Source: Staphylotrichum longicolle (Eukaryota; Ascomycota; Sordariomycetes; Sordariales; Chaetomiaceae). From it: DNA of 64,000 bases. This document shows, one piece after another, positions 45,883 to 56,945 of this stretch (positions are counted from its first letter, which is position 1; every line of letters begins with the position of its first letter). The notes beneath the pieces were generated by a model. That model did no database searches. It was not told the DNA's origin and was given only the letters and a program-made list of their open reading frames with translations. The stretch spans positions 2,976,001-3,040,000 of the forward strand of contig JAHCVI010000001.1 of assembly GCA_019096155.1 (NCBI GenBank), read 5' to 3'. A program made the translations under genes and the position numbers.

Positions 45883-48746
45883 TCACGGTTTTGAGGGCGG
45901 CAGCGCCGTCTCCTTGCTGTTGACGACCTCGACGGCATCCCCGTTCAGATAGGGCGGGTTGCTTGACGGTGTGCTGAGGGGGCTGTTGGGGCCCATGGTC
46001 AAACTCGGGGTGGGCGCGGCCGAGTTGATGTCGACGCGCAAGCCGGGTGATGTAGGGGCGGTCGAGGCCGGGGTGTGCATTTTGCTGCTCGGCGGGGATG
46101 TCGGGATTTGCGACTCGCGAACCAGGCGCTCCATGGCCTCAATCTGCTTGCTAGTGGCCCCTGATCTCTTCAGGGATTGAAGGTGGGATGCCAGCTTGTC
46201 GACCAGCACGCCTTGGTCTTGGTTGTCTTGAAGTGCCTTGACCAGTTTTTCTGCGCCTGTTAGAACCGGTACCAAAAGGTTTACTCCCCCTAAAGCACTT
46301 ACGGATTACATAGTTGCCAAACTGATCCCTCATCAACTGGAACAATGGGCTGTTGGTATCATCGCCACCGATCACGAGCTGGTCCCTGATGGCCCGCTGT
46401 TCTTGGTGCGTGCCGAACAAGATGCACTTCTCGACCACGTTCGACGCGTTCTTGTGTCTCGACAGGGTCAGAAGCTGGGGCGTGACCATGGCGATCATCC
46501 TGGAGCGGTCCTCGAGGCTCCCCTTCTCCAGAACATGCTGGATGACATAGTTGCCGTACTGGTCCGTCACGAGCAGCTGGGCGCTGTTGTGTAGCTCCTG
46601 CATGATCATAGCCTTGTCCGCCTCGGTCCCGTGCTCCAGAATCCTCTGAACAACGCGGCAGCCGTACTGGTGGGAAGCGAGCTCGCACACATGATTCTTG
46701 AAGCCGTCGATGATGAAGTCGATGTGCTGGCGTGGCACCAGTGCGATGGCCTGCTGGACCACGTGGTTGCCGTGCTGGTCCTTGGCAACCTTGAGAAGGT
46801 CGGGTTCGAGCTCCTTTGCGAGCTCAGCTTGCTGCTCGACGAGGACATGCTCAAGCGCCTGGGCAATGTTAGCTCTGGGCAAGCACCAACTTCGGCTCCG
46901 GGCTGCTCACCTTTTGAACGACTCTGCAGGCGTACGCCTGCATCGACAAATCGACCACTTTGCCCTTCATCGCACCCGCCAGCACCTTCTTCTGGATCTG
47001 GTTTCCGTACTCAAAGAGCTTCTGCATCACGTAGTTGCCAAACAAATCCTTCATCAGCTGAATTGCGTTCGACTCGAGTTCTCCAAAAATCTGATCCTTC
47101 TCGTCGCTGTTGGCAGTCTCAAGCTTCTGTTGGATGAAGCGGGAGCCCTTTTGGTCGCCGCTGAACTCGACGACGTGGTTCCAGATGTCCTGGGAACTGT
47201 TAGTCCCTTGCCACCTCGAGCTGTCGACGAATAAACGCGGTGGGCAACTTACCTTGAGCTCCCAACCCTTGGTCGATTTCTGGTTGATGAACTCATCCAG
47301 AAGTGCGCTTCTGAATCCCTTCCCAGGATCTTGGTCTCTGGCTGGACGTGTCGGGATCGCGTTGGACCCCAGACCATGACCATATGGGGAGAAGGGCATG
47401 CCATATGCCGGCAAGTTCTGGGGGTGCCTCATTTCGGAGTATGCACCGTACGGATTCGCAAACTGCGGGTAGTTCTGAGTGTAGAAGGAGTTTGTGGGGA
47501 AATGGGCTGCCTGCTGCTGCTGCTGCTGCAGGTAGTACTGACCCCCCATGGACCGCCGATCCAGGTCCGAGCCCATCCTGGGGTTTCGCGACACCGGTCT
47601 CGACCATGCATCTGCAGTTTGTTGTGGGGTGTTTGTGAAGCTTCTGGGGCTGTTCAGGCCACCAGTGCCGTGGTATGTGCTGCCAGCCGGGGAATTCCGG
47701 TCGACTATCGAGCCTCGCTTCTCGAGGCTCATCCCATTCACGTACGCGTCTTTGGCGAATCCGTTTCCATATCCCTGTGCGTTTTCCCATGGCTGCGACA
47801 CCGGGTTGAACTGGAAGCTTTGCGACCCATTGCCGTACGACGGGCCGCTCAGCGCGCCGTTCATTGCCCCGCTGGGGGCGCTGTCCATGCTCAACATGGC
47901 CATTGCTTCCACCATTTGCTCTTGGCTCTGCTGCTGGCTGCTAACACCCTGCTCGGCGCCCATGCCGCTGTGTGTGGGGAACGACGAACCGGCCAGAGAG
48001 GGCCGTTGAGAATGCATTGCGGAGGCGGTTGGGACGCCATAACTGAAATCACGAAACGTGCTGATCTGGCTGTGGTGGTCGGGCTCGGGGCGGCTGGGCG
48101 CTGCGTTGCGCGAAGGACCGCTCCCAACGGCGCTGAAGGACGCCTCTTGTGCCTGTCGTTGAGCTGCGACTGAGAGGGAGGAAAATCTGCGGTCAATATC
48201 ATGCGTCAAGAGGCGATCGCCGGCTGCCTCATCCGTGTAGTCGGCGAACGAGGAAGGGTATTTGAACGCGCTACTGGAGGGCTCGATTCCCGCCGTAGTT
48301 GCCGGCTGAGGGGCGATCGAAGCTCCCGGGGCCATCGAGGCGGCGGTCGAGAGATATTTCGGGAGCCCGTTCATGTCGTGCGTAGAGGCGTCGGACCGAG
48401 TTCTGGGGGATGTGTTGCCGGAGACAGTCCGCGCTTGTGAGGGATCGGCGGAGGCATACCAACTCAGCCATGCGTCGGCGTTGGATGTGGAACGAAACGC
48501 GCCGCCTGGGTTGGTCGCATCTGTATATCCCGTCAGCCCGGGGCCCTGGGCTCGTATCTGCACCTCTCGCGCCGACTCACCTCTGGGCGTGACTTGGTCT
48601 CTGCTTCTGGCAAAGGACCCAGTGGCGTTGTTGTTCCATGGTCCTCCGGACTGCAAGCTCGAGCTGGAGCTAAATATTCCGTTCCCAAATCTCGGCAGTC
48701 CGTTGTCGTTCCCACTCGCGCTTCCGTTACCGTTCCCATTGGACAT
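45883..48746 (-). CDS. PUF3: PUF3-type Pumilio RNA-binding protein
   Basis: Exons on the minus strand: 48746-47253, 47189-46911, 46858-46303 and 46256-45883, giving 900 aa. A further 60-nt GTGAGT...TACAG candidate intron inside exon 1 (48580-48521) is in frame and stopless and would remove 20 residues. The long N-terminal half is Ser/Gly/Gln/Pro-rich and disordered, and includes a poly-Gln tract. Eight Pumilio repeats follow: GSRFIQQKLE, FGNYVMQKLFEYG, YACRVVQKALEH, HGNHVVQQAI, YGCRVVQRILEH, YGNYVIQHVLEKG, NASNVVEKCI and FGNYVIR. Puf3-class proteins bind UGUA-type 3' UTR elements, largely of nuclear-encoded mitochondrial mRNAs, and control their decay and translation. The split helix codon at the last intron (GTAAGT, 46 nt) restores IRAEKLVKAL. 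Confidence 0.93.
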
Positions 48747-48999
48747 GGTGGTGTAGTTTGAAAACCGACTGCGTGATGTCTAGCGCCATACACCAAACAT
48801 TAGCTACCGACCCCATGTACGAAAAGCGGCGTGGGCAGCTGGTGCTGCCGGAGCGACAGCGCTTCTTGAGACGAGGCGATCCTCCGCTGTTCTCTCGGTG
48901 GGGCAGCCGGAGACGAGGACGGGTGCGCAGGTGAGCAGAGTGTAAGCTTACATTCGTCGCCATTGTGCGCGGCGAGGTGTCTGTACCAGTATAACTCAT
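48727..48999 (-). other. upstream ORF overlapping the PUF3 start codon
   Basis: A minus-strand frame with ATGs at 48999 and 48963 ends at TAA 48727-48729, 20 bases inside the PUF3 CDS and out of frame with it. A leader intron (GTAAGC at 48951 to CAG at 48769, 183 nt) would shorten the uORF but keep its frame, because 183 is a multiple of three. Translation of this uORF would compete with the PUF3 ATG at 48746. Leader structure is inferred from splice signals. Confidence 0.45.
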
Positions 49000-50600
49000 G
49001 GAGTGCGTCGGGCGCTCGGCGGCAAGAGTATCGGCGGTGTATGTAGCGGGGACGGAAACCTGTCCGCCCAGGAGTTATGGTACTCGGCGTGGCTGCGGCA
49101 GCGTCGAGTGCGACCCAGTGTACTGGGTGTGCGGCTGCGGTGGGATAAACTCGAGCAAACAGGATCAAGGGACTGTCCCTCGGTCGGATTCTATATCGCG
49201 GGTGTCGGAACGGACGTGGAAGCCGTAAGGAAGCTGCAGCAGAGTCGAAGCGAGGTCAGCGAAAGATGAACCAAGCAGCCGGGAAGCGGTGGGGGGGTGG
49301 TTGATAGAAGGGAGGATTGGTAAGGCTGATGCGTCCCACACCTCGAAACTAAGTTGGAGGAGGGGAGTGGGGAGGGCGGTATTCTCCGGCGCGCTGGGCT
49401 CTTGACAGGTCCTTGAGCGCAGAGTAGCGGGCTCGGCGGGAGGTGCTGGGGGTGCATCCGTACTGGAGAAGGGCTGCGTGCCGTGTGTATGGTGCGAACG
49501 GAGGGGGGCTGCATGCAAGCACCGACTGGGTGTATGTACTCGTGGGGACGGGACCGCAGCACCTTGTAAATTAAGGCGGCCGGTCGCCCTCTCGCCCAAA
49601 CACCTCTCGGGCGCGCAAAGATGGCAGGGCGGTGACGAGAGCAGGCAGAAGACAGAATGCCGAGTTTCGTTTGGAGGATGCGCGCATGCAGAAAGGAAAG
49701 AATGGAGGGGGGAGGGATGAAGAAGCAGCAGTGACCGATGCGAGTTGCATGTACCAGGGAGTGTGTACCTTGGGCTTGGGGCGACGGTTTTCGCTGCCCA
49801 GGCGTCCCACCAGGCCAGGGATGCGTGTGTCCCGCGGTGCTTTCTGGTCTGGGGGATCGCAAGTGGAGGGGCCCTGTTCCCTCAGGACGGGGGTGGGAAT
49901 TGGAGACCAGGGGCGGGATTGGATGGGAGCGGGGGGTGCACCAGGTCGAGTCCAGCAGCTGGCCTCCAATGCGACTGGGGCGGGCACACGAGCAGCAGAG
50001 AAAGGGGAGCAAAAGAAAGGGAGGTGGAGGTCGAGGCTAGGAGAAGGCCAGGGGCCTTACCGTTTTTGAATCAGGGGACCGGGATGTGTCGAGATCCAGG
50101 GCAAGGTCGGTTGGCGGACCCAGCGAACCCAAAAAAGAAGTTTTTGTGGGGGATCCGGAGCTCGTCTCAAGTCTCTGCCCTTTTTTTAGGGGATCTCCTT
50201 CAAGGGCCAGGCCAGGGCGGGCAGGGCAGGGCAGGCCGGATGCGGCGTGCTTCCAGGTTCGCCTGTTCCCTTGGACACCCCCTCGATCGACCCGTCCGCA
50301 ATGCAGTCCGATCGAATCGGTTTTTGTGTTTCGATGCCACTCGGCGCCGAGAATGCCTGTTGGGGTGAACTGACGGGTGTTGGCGGTCGATAAGTTAGTT
50401 GCCGAGCCTAATGTTTATGCGAAGACTGCTGGAATGTGGATGAAGAGACGGACGGGACCTAGGTGGGAGGGTGAAATGCTCCACGGTCCGAGTCCCAGGC
50501 TGCCAGGCCGATTGCTGAGGTCAGGTGGGTGGAGAGCGGGATGATGATGGCGCGGGGCCAGAGGACGGTGCGAAACTGCGAAACCGACACCCGAGTGTTG

Positions 50601-50677
50601 CTCGGTGCTGCTCGGTGCTGCTTAGTGCTGCTTAGTGCTGCTCAGTGCTGCTCAGTGCTGCTCAGTGCTGCACGGTG
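50601..50677. repeat. 10-bp minisatellite
   Basis: Seven tandem 10-base units: CTCGGTGCTG twice, CTTAGTGCTG twice, CTCAGTGCTG three times, then a partial CACGGTG. The unit variants are grouped in blocks and differ by C/T and G/A changes. Confidence 0.9.
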
Positions 50678-52016
50678 ACACAAGCCAATGCAACAGCGTG
50701 CAACAATCGCGCAGCCGGCCGTTGGTGCAGTAGCGTCCGCCCGTGGTATTTTTTTCTCTTGATTGACCCGCTGCGCCCCTTCGCGTGAGCATCTGAAACC
50801 CTGGCGGTGGTTGTCCGTTTCTGGGGTGTGTTTCTGTCGATTTTTATCGATGGCGTGCAGGAAACAGCCGGCCAGCGCAGATCGGGCCGTGCCCGAGAAT
50901 CGACCGTTGGAACCTGGCGCGGCCCAAGTGACTCGAGTTGGATCGGGATCTTGGTGTTGGCCGACTTTGCCGCCCGGGATTGGGTTTGGGATGCGAGGTG
51001 TCTGTTGGCTGTGTACAACATCAAACTTTAGTGGGTTTTCGGCCGTGGTGGAGGGCAAGCGAATGGCGATCTGAGGCACCAGTCACCACCAGACCAAGGA
51101 CAGGGAACCTGGCGCCCAATTCCGAGCTGTGCCGCTGCCCGTCTGCGTGCGTTTGCTTGCGAGCTGAAATATGGAGATACATCATTACTCTGGTTTGAGC
51201 TAGATGAGGCAAGAAATACCAACACTTACAAAGCCGAGGTCTGGAACCGCCAACTCGGTCCTCACCTCAACGATCCACCTCAGGCTGGCCGACGGAGGAG
51301 TGAGAGCGGAACAGGAATTTTGCAGTGTCTTGTAGCAGCGGCGGATCCAAGGCATGTGCCGTATTGTATGTACATCAGATCAAATACATACACATACACA
51401 CGAGGGTTGCAGCCTCCCTGATAACGTTGGCGGACGAGGGCTCGCAATTCAAGTTGCAGCTCCCTGGGATTTCCACAGACAAAGAGGATCCGCGGCTGTC
51501 TTGTATCTGGGCGGCCGGAATGTATTTTCTCTTTTTCCCTCTCAGGATCAGGAGGGGCAAGTGGACGCTTGTGTGTTTGGTATGCAAAAGAGACACACGT
51601 ACCCAAACCCAAACCCAACTGCTACACACCTTCACGGTCCTGTGCCGACGGTACTCTCCGGGCATGTTTGCCAACGAGGGGGGCCATCCGGGGCCACGGG
51701 CAGATTCTGGCGTCAGATCATGCAACATCGTGGTACTGCAACAACATGTGCCTGCTCTCTGCCGGTCCTGACGATCCATCTGGCCCATTGGCATGGGGCA
51801 AACCTGAGAAGTACGATGGCAGCCGGGTGTTGCCTTGTTCGGTGTGCAGCTCGACAAGGCAAGGGATGCCGTAGGTCGTGGCCACCTCAGTCATCTCCCC
51901 CCTGTTGAGCAGCACCTGCATGCCCGTCGAGGGGGATCGAGGAATGCGCTCTCATCTCCGCTGCGATGACGGGCCGACAAGATCACTGGGGATCAACACA
52001 AATGTCTCGAGCCTCC

Positions 52017-52047
52017 TCCCCTCTGCACTCTGCACTCTGCACTCTGC
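52017..52047. repeat. 7-bp tandem repeat (CTCTGCA)n
   Basis: About four consecutive CTCTGCA units. Confidence 0.8.
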
Positions 52048-52970
52048 CATCTCTCCCCCCGGGTCATCTCGACGAGTTTCTACACTGACCTGGTCCTGAA
52101 GCAGCCGGGTCTGGGGTAGACCAGCTCACCTCCCTGCGCGCCCTGTGACACCTGCCCGATATCTTTGACTTTGTCTGCTGTTATGTTCACCAGTTTCAGG
52201 AAGCAAGCGCAGCCCACTTTCCGTGCCACGCTTCCGCCTCCGGATCTGGGCGCGCCTCTTCGGCCAGGGCATACTGTGCCCCCAACCGGTCCCAAGTCGA
52301 ACGTTGCACAGCCTCCCGGTGTCAGCGGTCTCCGGCACCCGGCGCGCTCACTTTCCGGGGCCCGCCATACGCCGCGCGGTGATGGGGCTCTTTTGCGCTC
52401 CTTGCGCTCCTGAGCCTCACCTCAGCATGGCGGGGAGACGTCTAGTCTGAGTTGGGTGGCCCCCAACTGCGGCCCAGTTTCAGACAGTCGAAGCACAAAG
52501 TGCGACCACCAGACGAAAGCGCAGGCGATAGCAAAGCACCAAGACTCCGCCTAACCGGTCTGGGCGCCGCCCGGAATGCCGGTCGTCGACTTGCTGGGAA
52601 GCGGCAGCTCGAAAACCTTGCGTCCGATCTTGATCGTCATCACTCTGGAGCGATCTCCTTGGAAACGACTGGACGGATGTAAGCAGGATAGATCTCTAGA
52701 GAGCTTATCTGCCCTCGGATGGTCGATCAAGGGTTCAACGTTGATCCAGCGTCGTTGCCGGCACGTTTGCTTCATGCAACACACAATCGTTCTACTCGGC
52801 GATGCTCAGCCCTAGCCAGTCTCGGAAGGGGCGAAGAGATATATTGGCCGACCCCAAAGCATGACCACAGACCGGAACGGTGAAATCGCAACCGGCTGGA
52901 AGACGCGCAAGCCATGTGCAGACTGGCAGGCGCCCAACAAAGTAGCAGCAACCCGGTGAGACCGTCAACA

Positions 52971-53004
52971 ACGGCTGTGGGAGAGCAACGGCTGTGGGAG
53001 AGCA
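52971..53004. repeat. 17-bp direct tandem repeat
   Basis: ACGGCTGTGGGAGAGCA occurs twice in immediate succession, followed by a partial third match. Confidence 0.8.
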
Positions 53005-54893
53005 CCGGCTCGTCTCCCGGTATTCAGCAGCCCCGTCTGCACTCGTCTGATACGACTAGGCTGCTGTGCTCGGCGAGATTCAAAGAACGTCTTCTCGGGC
53101 CATGTCGGCGGGCGTGAATCCGGCGGAGAGATGTCAGACCGAGACACGGCGCGTGGGATGGAGCACCGAAACGTCGTTGTGCTCGCCTGCCATACGGCCC
53201 TTTAATTTGCGACGAGCCGCCCTGTGTTCTCCCCTCACCGGCCTTGGTGTACCATCACGTCAAAACGTTGACCTGGTGGGACGGCGGCGTCGTCGTCGCC
53301 ACCTCAAAGACCACGATGTCCACCTCCGACCGTGGAGGGGTTCACGGCAGCAGCGCGTGTCTCGCGAAAGTGTCGAAGGAGTGGCAGAACTTGTAGCTGT
53401 GAGACTGGGCGCAGTTACCAGTTGGTGGATCATGCCGGGGCGGTTCGCTGTGGACGAAGCTGGGCGCAGCTGGATTTCAGCGACGCTGCTCTCGACGACC
53501 AGGACGACATGACCAAGGGTCTCCCTGGCTGCGGCATCCATCCAGCTGCCCAAAGCTTTCAGTCTGCCATGACACAAAGCCCGCCCCTCAGGCAGCTGCT
53601 TCAATGGGTGGGCCGACGCAACGCCATAGCGCCTCGCTCGATGTGTTGTCGGCTCTCAAAACCAAGCCAATGTGTTGTGATACTGGCCCTTCACGACTTC
53701 GATCTGACCGTCGCCAAGGGAACTCGACAACAGAGCTCCTGTGACGGCAAAGGGCTGGGAAAAGCACACCAGGCACCATCGGGATGGTCCGAGTGTCTGT
53801 CTGGTAAGCTTCCTCACTCAAGCGCCTATCGTGGCAATCACACCAGCAAACACACGCCCCAAATTGGGTCAACCGGGGCGACGAGCTGGGCGGCTAATAA
53901 GCAGGTGATCCCTTCGTATCTCGAGCTGCAGTTGCAACCAAATCCAAGTTTTTAATGAACAGAAAAAGTATCACGGGTGCCGAATCCCGCAAGTCTGACA
54001 GGTCTGACATGTCGAAGACGAAAGAAGTTCATTTGCCTTCTCCACCAAAACACAGATTCCGCAATGAGCGCGGTGGAGGTTTGCTTCATGCGGACCACGG
54101 CTCTTGCCAGCAGCAAGGCGCGGGATGCCTGGTCATCACGGGCCTGGACCCGCCCCCTGGAAGATCTCTGCCGCCGGTTTCTTTGGCTCGTTTGGCTCCC
54201 ACAGGTTCCTCTTGTGGTTCCTGCAGCACGGACCAGAAACCGCAGCTCGTGAGCAGGGGTCAATTGGGCGGTTGTTCAAATTGAGACCCGCCAGCATGCA
54301 AGCCCACGAGCTGCGTGATTGGCCGGCGGTCGAATTGGCGCGGGGCGGTTCATCCCAATTTGGCGATTTCGCTTGCCGGGGTAGCGCTTGTGTGCCTGCT
54401 TTCCCCTGACGAAGCGGTGGGCGATACGGATACTTGTTGCAGGGCAGCCGCCTCTGCTCACCTCCTCTCTTTTCCCATCTCACGATCTCACCTGCATCAC
54501 GGCTCAGGGGACAGCACCTTCGTTCTTTCGTCACTCCTTCCACCCTCCCGCTGCTGGGAAACCGCTCTTTGGTGTCGACTTCACTCATTTAGTCGATTTC
54601 CGTCCCGTCCTTTCTTTCCTCGATGCAATTCCCCGAGGCACGCGCGAGACTCCCTGCAGCAAATCGATAGCCCTTGAGGAAACAGCCCTTGAGTAGGTCC
54701 AAAACCCCTTATTTTCGTCCCGCATCTGCCGTGTACCCGACTCGGGACGCCGCGATGGAGGGGTTTGCTGGCGATGATTACTGACAGAGTTGCCAAATAC
54801 AGCTTCAGCAGTCCATTAACAATCGCTTTTACGTTTTGCAGCTTACGCAAACCACCATTCGTTGAACGAAAAACCCACATTCATTATCCAAAC

Positions 54894-55436
54894 ATGGACT
54901 CATTTACGAGAATCATTGCTCGCGGCGCCGAGCAGACGGGCGACAACAGCTCTGTCATCAACCTCCTGATTGCGCTTCTCGCCCTCGTCTTTGTCGGTCT
55001 CGTCGCCTTTGCCGTCCTGGTCCTGGTCCGGCGCCGGCGCAGGCAGCAGCAGATGAGGAGCGAGACGCTGCCCCAGTACTCGGACGTCAAGCGGACGGGC
55101 AACCACCGGCGCCTCACAATCCAGACGGGCAGCAACGGCCGGTCAAGCGTCATCGTTGTCGGCAGCAACGGACAGCCTATGCTGGCGAACCCCCAGTCCC
55201 CCCCTCACTCCCCGGACAACGTCCCCGAGATCCACATCACGTTCCCCGACGAGCAGGACGAGCAGGGCCGGCCCAGGAGCGGCCGGGTCGTCGTCGTCAG
55301 GGTCGGCGAGACCTCGGTCGGCCTCGAGCCTCTGCACAACGAGCAGCTCCCCGCCTATGAGAAGGAGAGTAAGACGCAATTCTACGCCATCGACATGGAC
55401 AAGATCGGCGGCCTGAAGGAGAAGGAGTTCCGCTAA
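54894..55436 (+). CDS. small single-pass membrane protein with LPxY motifs, unknown function
   Basis: Single exon, 180 aa from ATG 54894; the frame extends upstream, but this ATG directly precedes the membrane segment. A short luminal/extracellular N-terminus (DSFTRIIARG, one NSS sequon) leads to a 22-residue helix (INLLIALLALVFVGLVAFAV) and then RRRRR, giving an N-out/C-in topology by the positive-inside rule. The cytosolic tail holds LPQYSDV and LPAYEKE, resembling the L/P-P-x-Y motifs bound by WW domains of Rsp5-type ubiquitin ligases. No known catalytic domain. GC-rich codon use matches its neighbours, so it looks like a real gene. The adaptor idea is inference. Confidence 0.75.
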   Translation: MDSFTRIIARGAEQTGDNSSVINLLIALLALVFVGLVAFAVLVLVRRRRRQQQMRSETLPQYSDVKRTGNHRRLTIQTGSNGRSSVIVVGSNGQPMLANPQSPPHSPDNVPEIHITFPDEQDEQGRPRSGRVVVVRVGETSVGLEPLHNEQLPAYEKESKTQFYAIDMDKIGGLKEKEFR

Positions 55437-56945
55437 ACCGGGCCGCAACCAGTCAAGCACTTGGGGGAGAGAGAGTGTGTCTTCGCGGAAAAAGCCTACG
55501 ATCTTGCTCGCGCTCTCGGCCACGGGAAAGCGAGCCGGCAATCCTTACGATTTTAACGGGCGTGCGGAGTTGCGCGATGAACGGTCAGGGAAACGGAACT
55601 AGATACCATACACACGCCGGGCCAGTTTTATCCTTTTATTTTACTTTCGCTGTGCTCTCGGCGTCCCCCGCTCCGGCATCTCAAGACCAGCCGGGGCGCG
55701 GATTCGATTTGTTCTGGCAGGCTGGGTTGGGGAGACCATAGGGGGAAAAAACAACAACGCGGCCCCTTCACAACACATGCTGCTCCGGCTGCTGCGACAC
55801 CGGTGCAGGCGTACATTCGACGGTGGGATGTTTTCCGAGTGGGGCTGTGACGAGAAGAGCGCGGCTATATATATCGGAGTTGCATTTGATCGGCAGCGTT
55901 GGGCGGGCTTGTGGCATACCTTGTACGGACATATTCTCGTATTGTATAATTACTATTCGGTTCCTGCCTGTCAGGTGGGCTTTTCAAAACTTGGGGCTGT
56001 CAGATCAGCCTGTCAGACTTGTTTTGTTTGTGGACGGCCGGTTCCTGATGATGCCCCCCCTATTGTGGGGCCGAAGTTTCCGGACTGGCGTTCCTGGTTT
56101 CTTGGTTCCTGGTTCCTGTCATCCGGCACCCACTCCCGGGAAAAGGGCTGTCCAAGGAGGAAGAACGAAATAGCGCTTTGTTGTGCTTCCAGGTTGTTCC
56201 TTGGGCAGGCAGCTGACTGCGGCGGCGGTGCTGCGGGTTCGTAGATCCAAAACAGAGGACTGGGGTCGGCCGAGACACTGTCGATAGCATTCTGAGATTA
56301 TTGTTATTGCAAAAACTTATGGGGCGAGATGTTGTTGTCCTGGAAGTTTAGCTGAGTTAAATATCCTGTGTCTGACCAACTGCATCAGCAGGACTCAAAA
56401 GGTCGAGAATGGGAGAGTGTGTTGCGCAGTGTCAAAACAATCACCTCCCGATTCAGCGATTCAGGGGGTCAACAACTTACACCTTGACGGCCATCTAGGG
56501 TTAGGGTTGAGTCTGCCATCTGCAAAATGACGGTGGGGATGCCTTCCATGCAGCAGCTGGGTCTCTGGAAATTCCCGTCGTCTCTCTCTCTCGACCTTCA
56601 ACAAATCGACCCTCACCTTCTCCCAAAATGGCGCATTCTTCTTCCCTTGGTGTAGCCTGTGTCTAAACCGCCACGAATCCAATGGCATCCGGAGTCTCTC
56701 CCTGAACAATACTCGGCATCCAATTCCCTTTTTTTTCTTACGTTTCTCTCTGCTTCTCATCCCTCGTTTTTGGTGCTGCTACCACTTGCTGCAACTGCTG
56801 CTGCTACCCAGCTCCCAGCTCCCTTGGACCACTGATTTAATTACGGATACACCCAATTCGATACCCCCGGCACCCCTTTTCTTCCCTCCCTCCCTTTCAC
56901 CCCCGTTACAGCACCCAGAACGCACGATCGAACAACCCGCCCGCA
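55437..56945 (+). other. intergenic region upstream of GPI13
   Basis: 1.5 kb. No gene recognised. CT-rich tracts at 56575-56600 and 56870-56910 are typical of a fungal core promoter/5' UTR for the following gene. Confidence 0.5.

Larger units (their letters stand above)
49000..54893. other. 6-kb interval without recognised genes
   Basis: Apart from the PUF3 promoter at the left edge and the small membrane-protein promoter at the right edge, no frame matches a known family on either strand. Frames up to 273 codons exist (49191-50012 minus; 53332-53955 plus) but have no signal peptide, domain or convincing splice structure. Short tandem repeats occur at 50601-50677, 52017-52047 and 52971-53004. 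Confidence 0.5.

Noticed and set aside
49191..50012. 273-codon minus-strand frame as a gene
   Set aside because: No domain, signal peptide or splice structure; the frame is Ser/Pro/His-rich and overlaps other open frames on both strands.
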